Shown here piece after piece: positions 12,801 through 27,800 of a stretch of DNA of 64,000 bases (position 1 is its first letter; each line of letters opens with the position of its first letter). The translations under genes were made by a program, and so were the position numbers. The notes below the pieces were generated by a model. It worked only from the letters and a program-made list of their open reading frames with translations. It made no database searches and was not told where the DNA came from. This stretch comes from Ostrinia nubilalis (lineage: Eukaryota; Arthropoda; Insecta; Lepidoptera; Crambidae), in assembly GCF_963855985.1 (NCBI RefSeq), contig NC_087105.1:7318501-7382500 (forward strand). The letters are read 5' to 3'.

Positions 12801-15800
12801 TACCATGTATACCTCGAGCTCGTGGGATACTGGTGCATGGAGTCGTGTAGTAAAGTAATGTGACACGTATGACCTAGCTAGCTAGGTATATTTCAGCGTA
12901 CCTCATGCGGGTGGTGGCTGGGCGGCGCGGGGTGCGGGCACATGCGTATACCTCACGCACAGTCGAAAGCGCGGGATGCGGTTGCATGGGGTCATGTAGT
13001 AAAGAAATGTGAAGCTTAAGATCTAGATAGCTAGGGATATTTCAGCATACCTCATGCGGGTGGTGGCTGCCTCGCACTGGTTCCGTGGGGTCATGGTAAT
13101 TTGACACGTAAGACCTAGGTGGCAAAGTATATTTCAGCATACCTCGTGCGGGTGGTGGCTGCGCGGCGCGGGTAGGTATATAAGTATGAGTATACCTCAC
13201 GCAGAGTTGCAGGCGCGGAATGCTGATGCATGGGGTCATGTAGTAAATAAATGAGAAGCATAAGTTCTAGGTAGCTAGGTATATTATAGCATACCTCGTG
13301 CGGGTGGTGGCTGCCTCGCACTGGTTACTTGGGGTCATGGTAATTTGACACGTATAACCTAGCTAGCTAGGTATATTTCAGCATACATCATGCGGGTGGT
13401 GGCTGCCTCGCACTGGTTACGTGGGGTCATGGTAATTTGACACGTAAGACATAGGTGGCAAAGTATATTTCAGCGTACCTCATGCGGGTGGTGGCTGGGC
13501 GGCGCGGGGTGCAGGCACATGAGTATACCTCACGTAGAGTCGCAGAGATGCGGTTGCATGGGGTCATGTAGCGAAGAAATGTGAAGCTTAAGATCTTGGT
13601 GGCTAGGTATATTCTAGCAAACCTCGTGCGGGTGGTGGCTGGGCGGCGCGGGATGCGGGCACCATGCGCGTCGTGAGAAGTAGAAAAGCGATGCTTATGA
13701 CGTAGGTGGCTAAGTATATTTTACCATGTATACCTCGAGCTCGTGGGATACTGGTGCATGGAGTCGTGTAGTAAAGTAATGTGACACGTATGACCTAGCT
13801 AGCTAGGTATATTTCAGCGTACCTCATGCGGGTGGTGGCTGGGCGGCGCGGGGTGCGGGCGCATGTCGGCGGCGCGCGGCAGGTGCGCCAGCAGCAGCTG
13901 CAGCAGCGGCGCCAGCACCGCGACCTCGCCGCCCGCGCATAAACGGTACAGAGCGCTGCCCGCCTCGCGACGCACCTGCACGGAACAAACAAGTGTAAAT
14001 CTTCAATAGCTGTGTCCACACCGGGCTCATGTGCTCGCGAGCGTAGCTTGTCATCCTGCTCATTCAGGAGCAGGGTAAGCAGGATGACAAGCGTGCCTCG
14101 CCGCCCGCGCACAGCCTGTACAGAGCGCTGCCCGCCTCGCGGCGCACCTGCACGGAACAAACAAGTGTAAATGCTCAATAGCTGTGTCCACACCGGGCTC
14201 ATGTGCTCGCGAGCGTAGCTTGTCATCCTGCTCACTCAGGAGCAGGGTAAGCAGGATGACAAGCGTGTCTCGCCGCCCGCGCACAGCCGGTACAGAGCGC
14301 TGCCCGCCTCACGACGGACCTGCACGGAACGAATAAGTGTAAATCCTCAATAGCTGCGTCCACATCGGCCGTAAGGGCTCGCGAGCCTAGCTTGTCATCC
14401 TGCTCACTCAGGAGCAGGGTAAGTAGAATGCCTAGCGTGCCTCGCGAGCCCGGTGTGGACACAGGTAATGGCATAATACGCATATATTTTTAGCTTTTTA
14501 TATTTTTTTAGCCTTAGCATTATCTAAATTATTTAGTGCTCTTTTTTAAAAAAATCTAAGATACAAATATTTGTAATCTTGTGACGTAACTGTTAACAGT
14601 GTCCCATAATTTTAGTCAGTACGGGGACGTGTACTGTGACGACACACCTGTCTACTTCAATACAGGCGACTTACTCAGCCGATTTCAATACCTACTTATT
14701 TTACAGAACTCCTAGAATTTAACTTAACTGTTGCATATTCCTATTTATTATTAAGCACCTGCCACAGAATACTTAAAGCTCTGACAAATATGACACTTTC
14801 AACGCAATTTTTACAGGCACAAGCCATAGTCACGGGCAAAAATTTTCACCGTTTCATCAGCCTTTTACTAACAGTAATAGACATGTTGACACCACCAATC
14901 AATTGACGTACTTTTTAAAACTGTCAAAACGAAACTCTCCCATAGATTTTGTATGGCACTACAAGCAAGTGACGTCACTATTTTGTCAACTCAAATAAAA
15001 TACTTTTTTCAATTACAATGCGACCAAAAATCGTAATTTACAGGTAATTTACAATTAATTAAGTTTTTAAGACCAGAATGAAGTGTCTTTTAGAAAAGTT
15101 GTGATTTCGAATTATCGGAGAATGGTGTCAAATTGTCCATTAGAAGGCTACTCACAGCCGGATCGGCGTCGTCGAGCAGCAGCCGCGGCGCGGCGCGTCG
15201 CAGCGACCACGCCAGCGCCACCGCGTCGCCGCCGCCGCGCGCCCACCACACGCACATGCGCATCGCGTGTTGTACCACCTGGCAACAACACATTATCCCC
15301 TTTAGAGCGCTTTCACATTTAGGCGACTTTAGCAGCGCGACAAACGCGCAACAGACGCGCTGCCGATAATTTCATACTAAAGCCTGGTCCGTGAGCACGT
15401 AGAATCCCGTCCAATGACCCCAAGCTGCCCATCCTTGTCGCTCGCACGTAATTATGTTGCTGTCGCGCTCGCACACTCACTGCGAGCGCGCGTCGCACAG
15501 TCGCGACAGCAATATAATTACGCGCGAGCGATAAGGATGGGTAGCTTGGGGTCATTGGACGGGATTCTACGTGCTCACGGACCAGAGGTGGAATTGTGTA
15601 AAGCAATCGTAATCATTTGACAGTTCATAACGTACGATTATTCTGTCAAACGCTTTGTTTAACTGACTTTATCGTACGTTATGAACTGTCAAATGATTAC
15701 GATTGCTTTACACAATTCCACCTCAGGCTTTATATGACAGCGGATGCCTGCCTTCACATTATAAAAACGCCGCTGCCGCGCTACTGTCGCGCTTCTCACG

Positions 15801-18800
15801 TCTTAATGTGAAAGCGGCATTACGAATAAAAAGTTACACACGCTTGTCAAACACTGTTTTATAACATTTCACTTTAGTATGGAAATGTAATTTCAAACCA
15901 CCTAGATAGAGTAATATCATTCGCAACAGTTTCAATTTCTGAATTCTGAAATAGGTATGTTTAGACTCTACTTGCAACGCTGTTTTAATAACAAAATCTC
16001 CTTTTTTACTCAGCTGAATCTGCCTTTAACTCGAATTTTGTCAGAAGATGAGCTCTACGATGAAGTACGCTTTTAATGTCAAATAAAATAAGTAACGTAT
16101 TTACTAGTTTCTTCCCGTCCTTTTGGACAGTATTCGTTTAGATATGATTTATTGATGATATTGTTATGAAATACTGTACGTATTAGAATAAATACCTGAG
16201 CTCTTCCCCAGAATCCAGTCTTGTAAGTGGTGGGTTCTTTCAACGTGGCTGCCTCGCACAATATCGAAATCAACCGGTCCGTGGTTTCTTCTACCGTCAT
16301 CAGCGACAGCAAGGACTGAAAATTAAATAACTTTCAATAACAGAAAACGCGCACTTGAGTAGAATAACACAAGTAATGTATAGACAATAGTACATCAAGG
16401 TAAACGCAGTGACATCTTATAGGTCCAACGCTTAACTGAGTGCTTGAGGTAGGGAGCGTTACAGGAGGGGTGACATTAACATATTGTGACGTGACAAAGC
16501 ATATAATCCTTATGAAGATATAGTCTCGCTGAAGTTTGACGTTACAGAAAAATGTAGTTTTGTAATTTGTTGTTGACCCTAGAGCATCGTAAAGTAAAAA
16601 GAGACTATCATCAATACAAAAACGGTACAAATTAGTCAAAATAAATTCGCAAGGCAATAACATAGTCTCGCTCCGTACTCACTGGGTGCAACTTGGGCGT
16701 CTGCGCCGGATCCGAAGACGGCAGCGTCCCGATGCGACACAAGAGCTGCAGAAGCAACGCCAGACAGTCCTGCCGCCATTCGCTGTCGTCGCTCCTTTGT
16801 AATACTCCTACAAATGTACAAAAATCTATATGAAATATCTTTTTTATGGTGACAAAAAATATTTGGTCCTTCGAGCCGGATAACCAGAGTCTAAAAGGTA
16901 ACAAAATGTAGGAAAATTTACACTTATAAATGTATGTCAAATGATTTTACTTAAAGAAGTAATATTATAACTGTCAGATAGAAAAATATTGACTTACCTG
17001 ACATCATGATATCATACAGCAGCCTCAAGCCACCTTTCTTTATAAACAGGTCATTCCAGTTCTCTACGCTGACTTTGTCTTCTTCACTTTTGTCTATGCT
17101 CCCAGTAGGTTCCTTTACATTCGGTGCGCTGTTTGAGCTCAGTTTGTCTATGATGTGTAGCGAGTACATGAGTTTCTGAGGGCTGGTAGGGTCGAGGAGT
17201 TCGGGGAGTTTGCTCTCGGTTGGGTTCTGGAAGGCCTCCAGTAAAGTGGGGTTGAGAGGCACTGCTTGAAGGATGTCCCATACGCGCCGAGAGAGGAGTT
17301 GTGCTTTTGTGTGAGCTACGGGCTCCTGTAGAAGATATAACCCACATCAAATACATAAGAAGCATGGTAACTACAATGCACGTAGTATAAAATCTCATAT
17401 ACCATCGTCATAGAAGTTATGACAAAAATATCCAAATACACATAGAGTAAAGTATACAGGGTGGAATTTTGTAATGCCACCTGGACGGAAAGTACTCTTA
17501 ATACTGTTAATAGAAAATTATACTGAAAGAAGACATTCCTTTATTTTTAAAAAGAAAGAGAACTGCATTCATAAATTTTCGAAATTTTTTCGAAAATTCG
17601 CTACCATACCATACAAATTTCTGTAAATAATTAAGATAATTTAAGATTTCATGGTTTTCCTTTCATTTGATTCATCAAGTTTGTTAGAGAGATTTCATCC
17701 TTATACTTAACCCTAACGATCGATGCAATAAAATACAGGGTGTAATTTTTAACAGATTTTAGTTGGTTCGATTCCCGGGTGTAGCAAGCAATTTTTTGGA
17801 AATCTTTAAATGCAGTTCTATTTCTTTTCAAAAATAAAGGAATGTTTTCTTTGAGAAAATTTTTCTATCTACAATATTAAGAGTACTTTCCCTCCAGGTG
17901 GCATTACAAAATTCCATTCAATTTCAATTCTAATAGCATGGCCATATTATAATAAAATAGATTTTTTTTCACATTGCAACACAGAAATAAAACTTACAGA
18001 ATTAGGTCCAGGCTCCTTCATCCGCGCAAGGGCTTGCATCAGCGTGAACAGCTGGTGGAAGCAAGTAGGATCTAGCAGCAGCAGCGTCGGGAGCCTCGCC
18101 CTAGCTGGGGCGGGCTGGGCAATCCGGCCACGGATACAAATACCATAGAGTATAATACAGAAACAACCCTCACCGAGTTAGGTCCAGGCTCCTTCATACG
18201 CGCAAGGGCTTGCATCAGCGTGAACAGCTGGTGAAAGCATATGGGATCCAGCAGCAGCAGCGTCGGGAGCCTCGCCCTAGCTGGGGCGGCCGGCCACTCC
18301 GCCCAAGGATACAAATACCATAGAGTACCACACAGAAACAACACTCACCGAGTTAGGCCCAGGCTCCTTCATGCGCGCAAGGGCTTGCATCAGCGCGAAC
18401 AGCTGGTGGAAGCATGTAGGGTCTAGCAGCAGCAGCGTCGGGAGCCTCGCCCTAGCTGGGGCGGGCTGGGCACTCCGCCCACCGATACAAATACCATAGA
18501 GCACAACACAGAAACAACACTCACCGAGTTAGGTCCAGGCTCCTTCATCCGCGCAAGGGCTTGCATCAGCGTGAACAGCTGGTGAAAGCATGTGGGATCC
18601 AGCAGCAGCAGCGTCGGAAGCCTCGCCCTAGCTGGGGCGAGCTGGGCACTCCGCCCACGGATACATATACCATAGAGTACAACACAGAAACAACACTCAC
18701 CGAGTTAGGCCCAGGCTCCTGCATTCGCGCAATGGCTTGCATCAACGTGAACAGCTGGTGGAAGCACGTGGGATCCAGCAGCAGCAGCGTCGGGAGCCTC

Positions 18801-21800
18801 GCCCTAGCTGGGGCGGGCTGGGCGGACGGCCACGGATACAAATACCATAGAGTACCACACAGAAACAACACTCACCGAGTTAGGCCCAGGCTCCTTCATA
18901 CGAGCAAGGGCTTGCATCAGAGTGAACAGCTGGTGGAAGCAAGTAGAGTCTAGCAGCAACAGCGTCGGGAGCCTCGCCCTAGCTGGGGCGGGCTGGGCAA
19001 TCCGCCCACGGATACAAATACCATAGAGTATAATACAGAAACAACACTCACCGAGTTAGGCCCAGGCTCCTTCATACGAGCAAGGGCTTGCATCAGCGTG
19101 AACAGCTGGTGGAAGCATGTAGGGTCTAGCAGCAGCAGTGTCGGGAGCCTCGCCCTAGCTGGGGCGGGCTGGGCAATCCGCCCACGGATACAAATACCAT
19201 AGAGTACAACACAGAAACCACACTCACCGAGTTAGGCCCAGGCTCCTTCATACGAGCAAGGGCTTGCATCAGCGTGAACAGCTGGTGAAAGCATGTAGGG
19301 TCTAGCAGCAGCAGCGTCGGGAGCCTCGCCCTAGCTGGGGCGGGCTGGGCGGACGGCCACTCCGCCCAAGCGCCCCGCCCGCCTACGCCCACGGATACGA
19401 ATACCAGCTGGAAGATAAAGGAAGGACTTTAGGTGTCAAGTGTCCAGCTTCAGCGTCGTTATATCGTGTTATCGAGGAAGCTTATCGATTTTAAACGATA
19501 AGAGCATTGATTTGTCGTCTAAAACCAGTTACTTTAATCCTTCAAGGCCCGCGAATCTAGACACAATAGATAATCAATTGTTATGACATTAATGAATGCC
19601 GTCTGGGACTCAAGCGGTTAATGCTAGTCATGTAAGTTCACAGTTTGTAAGGTTTAGGGTGTACTTAAATGCAAAAAATCTACAAGATTATATCGTGGCG
19701 CGCATTCTACGTCGGCAGATGTTATATTGTGGTATGGTGTTCAATTGTTGCCCAAATAAAGAATAAATAAATAATCTCAATGTTAGGTTAGGCTGATTTA
19801 TCAGCCAATTTCATTTCATTTCAGATGTACGCGATGTGATTCAAGTATTTTCCTGAGAAGTTATCTTTCTAATAATGAAAAATAACACTACTGATAGTGA
19901 CTTACTTGATTATCTTTAAACCCCATATCATACAGTGTCCTCTCATCGTAGTCGATGGTCAACTCTTGCCCTTGCGTTATCATTCGCAGCGGCCCATCCG
20001 TTGACAGTGCCGTAACTCCTTCCTCTCCTTGTATCTGGAAGTTAATACAGGTTATCACTGCTTTCCCATGTCACAGGTAGATCTCACAGTATTTATGTGA
20101 TATAAAATAGTGACCGTAAAAACGTGTGTAAATCAATGGTTGTTTGTGTGTCATTTTTTTATCCACAACGAGGAAGCTCTTGGCTTGTATCTCACCTGAT
20201 GATAAGTGATGATCAAGCCGAAGGTGGAAACGAGCTTCACCCGGAATCCTCAACCACGGAGGAACTGGCTACCTTACCTCTAACTGCAGGAATACATTAA
20301 AGAAAATAGTATAATATCTCCAAGAAGTTTCATAGCATTTCGCTTTCCACCAGTTTGTCAAGTCGCAGCAATCAGGTCCTATAGACACTAGTATCTAGTA
20401 TAGCATCAGCTATACGGCTGTTTTCGATCCTGCTCCCACTAACCTGCTTCTCCCACCAGACATGCACGTGCGCGCGTAGATGCGCAACCAAGTCCTGGTG
20501 GTGTAAACTCAGCGAGGCGCGCGGGCCCGCACCGGCCGGCTGCAATGTCAGCCGCACGCTGCCCGCGCCGCCGCACCCCTCCCACGCCCCGCTCTCCGCC
20601 AACGCCCAACGACGGAGGTGGTACGCGTATCTGAGAAAGAATTAGACATGTTGAAGTACAAAACAAATGAAGATCAATCAATCTTTCGTATCTGAGAAAG
20701 AAATTAGACGTGTTACATAAAACAAATGAAGATCGGCCAGTATCTCTCTGCTCGTAACAGCTGTGGGCAAAACGTCAAGCTCAAGTCATCGTTTATTCAG
20801 CCAAATGAAGTCCACTGCTCGACAAAAGCCTCTCCCAAGGATTTCCACAATGACAGGTCTTACGCTAGTCACATTCAGATGCTAGTCTTTGGAGTAAGTA
20901 CTCATGTACTATAATAAATATCGCGATTGGTATCCATTATTCACAATATCACTCTATAAAAAAAAACTGGAAATGACATTGACGAAAGACTCTTCTCAGT
21001 AGTTTGAGTACACAATACGGATGCTACACAAATATCTTCACTTCAAAATTAAACCTTACCTTCTTTTGAACGTATCTAAATGCGTTTTCAGCAACAACAG
21101 CGCCCTCTGTATGCACTGTAGAGCTGCCTCCTCCGTCATATGTTCATAAATATTCTGTTTGTCCGTTTTTTCGGTGTCTTTCTTATCGTCACATTTCACC
21201 GGTGTAATGGAACCCTCATCATCTTGGTTCTTGGATATAAGACGTTCAGCCGCGGACGATAGATGGAACATACACTTCGATACGAAGTCATCTTCTTGTT
21301 GTAGTTGCTGGCCCATGTAATAGCTGTTCAGGTACTGGATCGCGCCCATGGAAACGTCTAGAAATAAGATTCAACGTGTAATAAAATGGGTAAAATGTTT
21401 TCGCATCACCACATCATTGGAGCTTTGTTATACGTTTGACGGCTATTGTTTTAGCGCTTATCAGTTGGCTCCACTATAGAGTAAGGTCACTGTCATTTGT
21501 TAGTGGCGAAAACAGTGGCGCCAACTGGTGAACGCTGAAGCGGTAGGGTCATTTCAATCGCCATTGGTTAAGTATAAAATCGATAGCCCTCATTAGGTAT
21601 CAACAACATAAACATACCAGTGCTGTTAGCTCTGAGCGCGATCTTCCAAAGATGGTCCATAGCCAGTGTGTGAGGGTGTGGAGTGTCGCGAGACTCTCCC
21701 GCACCCAGCGCCATGCGAGCCAAGTTGCACAACTGCTGGTATAGACTCAGCCCCATGATGCTGATCGTCTGATGAGAATAACAAAGAAATAATTAGAAGA

Positions 21801-24800
21801 AAGTAATGGAATGAAATAACTGATTAAATGATATGGTCAGCGAACACATTTCCATTCGGTTGTAACCGTTATCTAGAAATCTAGGCAGAGTAGAATAAGA
21901 CCACCCGCGGTCTTCCCGTGGATGTCGAAAGAGATGACTTAGTGAGAAATGTGCGAATATCAAGCCTGGGCAATAGGCCAGTCTTCATTTATTTAATTGC
22001 CTCTGGTAAATTGGAGAGGGTCGTGATCGTATCTGCAGTGGATACTAAATAATCTGATGATGATTCTAAGCCTCACTCTGGTTCGCCGCGCACTATTTGG
22101 CACTGCGACAACTCTTCCACTGCTTACTGTAAGCACGCAGTACTCGTGCACTCATGTACCTATTTATTTCGTACGGTTGGAAATGCCATGCCAAAGTAAA
22201 AACATAGTATAGTAAACGGCTCGCAAGCGCTGACTTGTTGGCGCGACTACTTCTGGTTAACGCTTAACGCTCCGCCCGGTGAAATGCAAATGCGGATTCC
22301 GCTAAGCACGGTGGCTCTAGACGGCTTCTGGCCCTGTTTTCACCAAGGCGGAGCGATGCGGTGCGGAGTAGAGAGGACAAGTGGACATAATGAAATCTGA
22401 TTGGTTAATCAAAACACTTCTCCGATCCGATCTGCTATGCTCTGCCTTGGTGGAAACCGCGCCTTTAGCGACGCTTGGAATTTTATGCTTTGAAGAAGAA
22501 GAAGAAGAAATGTTTATTCAGTATCATCGACAATAATTGTAATGTCAGCCTATAATTGTTGTTGCATTGTAACTTTGTTCATAATTGTTATTTTTAAGTG
22601 TACATGTTGTTATGTAACAATGTTGGTAGACCTAATAAATAAATAAATACACTTAATTACTTTGAAAGAAAGAAAGACTAGACTTTGCGACTAGAACCAT
22701 GCTTTTACACGCCTCGCCCGGTCTTCGCTGGCTTAATACCTTACCTCAGGGTCGAGCGTGGGCATCTTCTCCACGTAGAGGAACCGTAACGCGTCCAGTC
22801 CCAGCGCGTGCTGCTCCGGCGACTTGGTGTGCGACAGCAGCCACGAGTACAGGCAGTCGGCGCACTCGGGCCCGCCGCGTACGACTAAGCACTGCCATAG
22901 TTCCTCCACTTGTTCTACTGTTAGTCTGCCAAATACAATATTACGACATGATAATCTTAAAGGTATAACATAAATATGAAACAATTCACATAGGCGACAA
23001 TATCCCAACGGTGTCAGTGTCAAAACTGTAAATTCGAGGGTCAGTAGTTCGAGCCCGATCGATCCACTCCTAACTAGCTGAGAGACTCCGCTTAAAATTA
23101 CGGGTGTCTCGATCGAAAAATAGCATGAGCAACACATGCGTCTGACGTATTTACACATGAGTGCCATGCATAAAAAAACGGGCGCACACGCAAGTTTTAA
23201 CGTAGGCCCTTAACTGGAGGGGTTAAAAGGAACATTAGCAATTTCTGTAATACAAAATACTAATATTGTTTATACAAAAACTGCGCTTCTATCTTATCGT
23301 GTTTGTTTTCACCCGGGTTTGACAAACAAACACAAAAGCAACCAAAAGTTCGAATTTCTAAAATGAAGGTTTAATTTTGCTTTTTCAATTAACATTTTTG
23401 TGGTCTATTTGACATTACAAGGCGCCTATATTTGGCGTTAGTTTCTGTAGGTAGGTGTAGGTAGGTTTCTAGTAGGTTTAGCAGAAATGTTAATGTATGA
23501 TAATAATCAATTAATGCTGGTATTCCGAATAAATTCAAACTAAAGTAAGTAACTAAAGTAACTAGTTGTAAGTCTAACTACCTGTACCTACCTATGTCTA
23601 ATGGTTCGAAGGCAATAAATACATTTTTTATTTTTATTTTTATTTAAAGTCCGGTCGCCGAGCAGATAGAATTTCGTCCAATGACCCCAAGCTACCCATC
23701 ATCACTCGAGCGTAATTATATTGCTGTTGCGACTGTGCGACGGGCGGTCACCCTCATCATACCTGAAATGCTGCGGAGAGCCCACCGGCGAGAATATGGC
23801 CGTCAAGAAGTGCAAGCGCACGGTGAGTTCTGTGATGTGCGCGTAGTGCGCCGCGTCGCCCGCGCCGCGCGCCTGCTGCGTGTAGTGGCGCAGGTCCTCC
23901 ACGAACAGGCGCATCATGCCGCGCTCGCGCTCCGCCCACATCACCACCTGCCGACACGGGGTAGGTATACCATATTATAGATCGTTTCACCCACGAAGCC
24001 CACCAATATTTGGTCGAGGGAAGCGCGGGGAGTTTGATCCGAGCAATCCGAGCGTCATTATTGTAGTGTGCGTGTGCACTCATGGATAATTTAGCGTGTA
24101 ACGTTTACATAAACATAAGCGGAAGAATAGTGGATGAAACGATCTATACTATACAATGACAACAGTTTAAATAACCTACCTATACCTACCTCTGTTTCTA
24201 CAAGATTTATTAATTTCTTAAGTGTTTGATGTTAAATTTAAAGCAAGTGTCGTCCTCTTTGGCAGTTTTTACGGTGCCCCTACAGTACCAGTATAAGTAA
24301 CTGTATTTTACCACCTGTATATACCATGTGACAAGCAAATAAATAAACTTCGTATAATATGGTTGAACTACGGGCATCCGTATAAAAATTGGCAACTCTC
24401 AACGTCTCGATAGAAAGGGACCTATGCGATAAAAAGAGACGGCACGTAAAACTGAATAGATAGATAGGCAGGTTCTTAGCACTGAGTGTACTGAATTGCA
24501 CTTTATTGCGTAGTATTGAGGCTAACTATATTATTAATATGATTGCAAGTAGAAGGTACATCTTTGATTCAAAGCTCTTTGAAGATGATTTGATAACATT
24601 ACCTGATGCATATCCATGCCTCGTAATTGTTGGAATGATGAGAACAGCTTTGGCAGTAGACGTAACGATACTGCTACAGATCTGAAAGAAAAATCACAAA
24701 TAAGTATTTGTTTCAGTATAAAAACTGTTAAATAAGTGATTACTTAAATAAATTGTCTTTACCTGTGATTAGCGAGGTTGTCGAGACACCCTTCGATGAA

Positions 24801-27800
24801 CTTAATCCGGATAAACTTGTCTGTGCTGAAGCAAAGCAGAGCGCAAAGCGCTTTCTCCGCTTCTAGGGCTAGGCCTTCACCAAGTTGCTCCTGCAAATTG
24901 TATAGTTATCTTTTAAGGTCACGTTCACATTATCACTCTTTTTACTAAAAAAAGTAGATAAATAGAAACTCCTGACATAAATAAGGTGTTGGAAATGGTG
25001 ACCGATTTTCTTCCGCCACGTCCCAACACCAGCCCATATGCTATCCAGAAGTGGAGTAGAGAAAACCATATTTGGGACGTATAAGAGAAAATGTGAACAT
25101 CAGACCTCCCCAGCTCGTATGGGCAGCATGGACGATACAGTCAAATCCGCTCGTAAATGGGAGTTGAGACTGAATATTCTGATTATGATGATGATGGCGG
25201 TGATAATGATGAGTGCCCTGAAAAGGTCCTACATGCTAATAACCAATTACAATTTAATCTTACAATGTTGCCGTCCTGCAGCAAGTCCCACAGCAGCGTA
25301 TTCCCAGGCCGGCACACCGCGTCGACGTCACACGGCGGCGCCGCGACCGCCGCGCCCGCGCCCACGCCCACCACGCCCACGCCCACGCGTGACGTCTGGT
25401 ACTCGGTGAGACATTGCGCCTGGAATAAGATACTCTATACAGGAAATGATGTTGGTCGAGATACTTTTGATGATATGCTTTAGATTTGTAAATAAATCTC
25501 AAACTCCGTAGTATAGTGTTTAGTTCGACTGTCTTGTTCCGGAGGATCATTGTGAAGTATATTATTGGGTAGATTAGGACACTGTTATGCTAGAATCAAC
25601 CAAAAAAAAAGATTTCTTGAAGCCGGTCAGTCCGATTGATCCATGTCAGCCACCATATAGGTGGCCCTATACGTGAAAATACACATAGAAGAGTCACAAG
25701 AATCGATTGAAATGTTCGTCAAGCTAATAACAACGTTATTAGAGTCATACCTGCGCGAGGCGAGCTAACTCCCTTTCAGAGGCGGAGTCATTCTCTTCCA
25801 AGTGGCCAAGATAACAGACGACGCGCTGCCCTCCTCTCGCCAGAAACGCCACGAAGCTTGTACACATTATTCCTCAAGCGATTTCAACATTGTTCAGGTA
25901 TTGTCATCATCGTCACACACACAATGAATTCACAACGCATCCTGTCATTGGCCGCGGCTATCGATGCTGCGCCTGCAGTAGCGTTGACGTTTCTGATTTT
26001 AAAATGGCAGATTTTTTTCATGTCAAAGGCGAGCGAGCTCCTCCTCGCAGGCGGAATCGTCCTCGTCCAAATCGGCGAGGTGCGGGTGCGAGTGCGGCGA
26101 GATGGCGGACGACGCACTACCCTCCTCTTCTTGCCACGACGCTTGTACACATCATGACCTATTGGTATTATTACCTGCGCAGCGAGGCGAACGAGCTCCT
26201 CCTCGCAGGCGGAGTCATCCTCGTCTAAGTCGGCGAGGTGTGGCGAGTGCGACGCGATAGCTGACGATGCACTACCCTCCTCGCCCGATCAAGCGATATT
26301 CAACCTTATCACATTACCTATTATTCTTATTACCTGGGCAGCGAGGCGAGCGAGCTCCTCCTCGCAGGCGGAGTCATCCTCGTCCAAGTCGGCGAGGTGC
26401 GGGTGCGAGTGCGGCGAGATGGCGGACGACGCACTACCCTCTTCCTCTTCACCTGACGCGCCGCGGCGTTTGTAGCTCTCCATAAGACGAAGCTCCATTA
26501 ACCTCCTGGAGTGAAATGAACTTGATGGTTAAGCATCTAAGGTAGGAAAATTGGGTCATCAATTCCAGTAGTAAGTCAGTAGGACGATATTCGCTTGGTA
26601 AAAACAGCTCGGATCGTTTAGTAAGAGCTACTGGACTGTGCCGCTCCTGAAAAGCGATTGTGACCATTACCAAGTAGACATTCGCACATTCGGGGACTTT
26701 CGTTCTTGAAATCACGCTGTTATAAAGGGAGTTTTGCTCCCATAGAGCGGCACGGGAGGGGAGGGGCATTGACATATTATAACGTGAGAGAGCATACAAA
26801 TCTGAAGCACATTTAAAGCCCCGCTCGCTGACGTTTGACGTCCCAAAAACTCTGATACCACTGGCACTGACTGAGTTAAGTGTTTGCCTCGCTTTATTTT
26901 GAATTCGAGCGAGTAAAGTAACACTTGAACGACAGTATATTAGTTCATTTATAATATTGGTCTGTTCGTTTATTAGCCCAAAAATGTATCAATGAATCCG
27001 GACAGTCTCACCTAGCATCGACATTGTCGCACAGCAGCTGGCAGTGTCCGGTGTCGCTGCCGGACGTCTCCTCCTCCACCTCGGACACCGACTCCGCCAG
27101 CTCGGCCGGCTTCAGCGCGGCTGCTACTGGACAAACTGGTTGTTTATTTTCTGGCAGTTGTGACACTGTTTTAATTATCTAGATAATCTGGGAAAAGCTT
27201 ATACTGCAGTGAGTAGACGGGTAAAAACGCTAAACACCACAGTGGATTTTTGCTCCGATGAGCAATAAAAATGAGTGAGATTACCAAACGTCATTAGACC
27301 TTATAGTTTTTAATTTATTTACCGACTAGCTGTAAGTAGTTTTTTGATACTCTTACAACAAGCAACTTTTAGATATCTTAACAGCGATCTCATTTATTTT
27401 ATTTCAATATTTTCAGTCTAAGCAACATGAAGGAGAGACCACAATTTTATAGCTTATCCATTAAATAAAAAATATAATACACCACAAGAAAAAAAGAAAT
27501 AACGAAAGCTATTCACGAAAAATATGATAAATGAGTGTCGTAGTAGTCGTATGGACCATGCACTCACGGAAATGCCTGGTCTTGCCGGGCTTGTGGCGCT
27601 TCTTGTAGAGTTTCTTCTTGCGCGGCCGCAGCAGCTCCTCGGCGCCGCTGCTGGCGCTGCCGCTGCTGCCGGCGCGCTTGCTGCGTCTGCGAGGACCACG
27701 CATAGAGATATAGAGAGATGCCAACTGATGCGCTGTCGCGAATATGTGCTCATTATCCACTGCTGTATCAGTACTCAACGTTCGAATAATCTTTAGTACT

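Noticed and set aside
13795..14483. Arg/Cys/Ala-rich frames antisense or out of frame to exon 26
   Set aside because: They are GC-rich shadow frames created by repeated exon 26 sequence.
17996..19407. Regular spaced repeats resembling a CRISPR array
   Set aside because: The period is 175 bp, the repeated part is a eukaryotic exon with splice donors, and there are no unique spacers.
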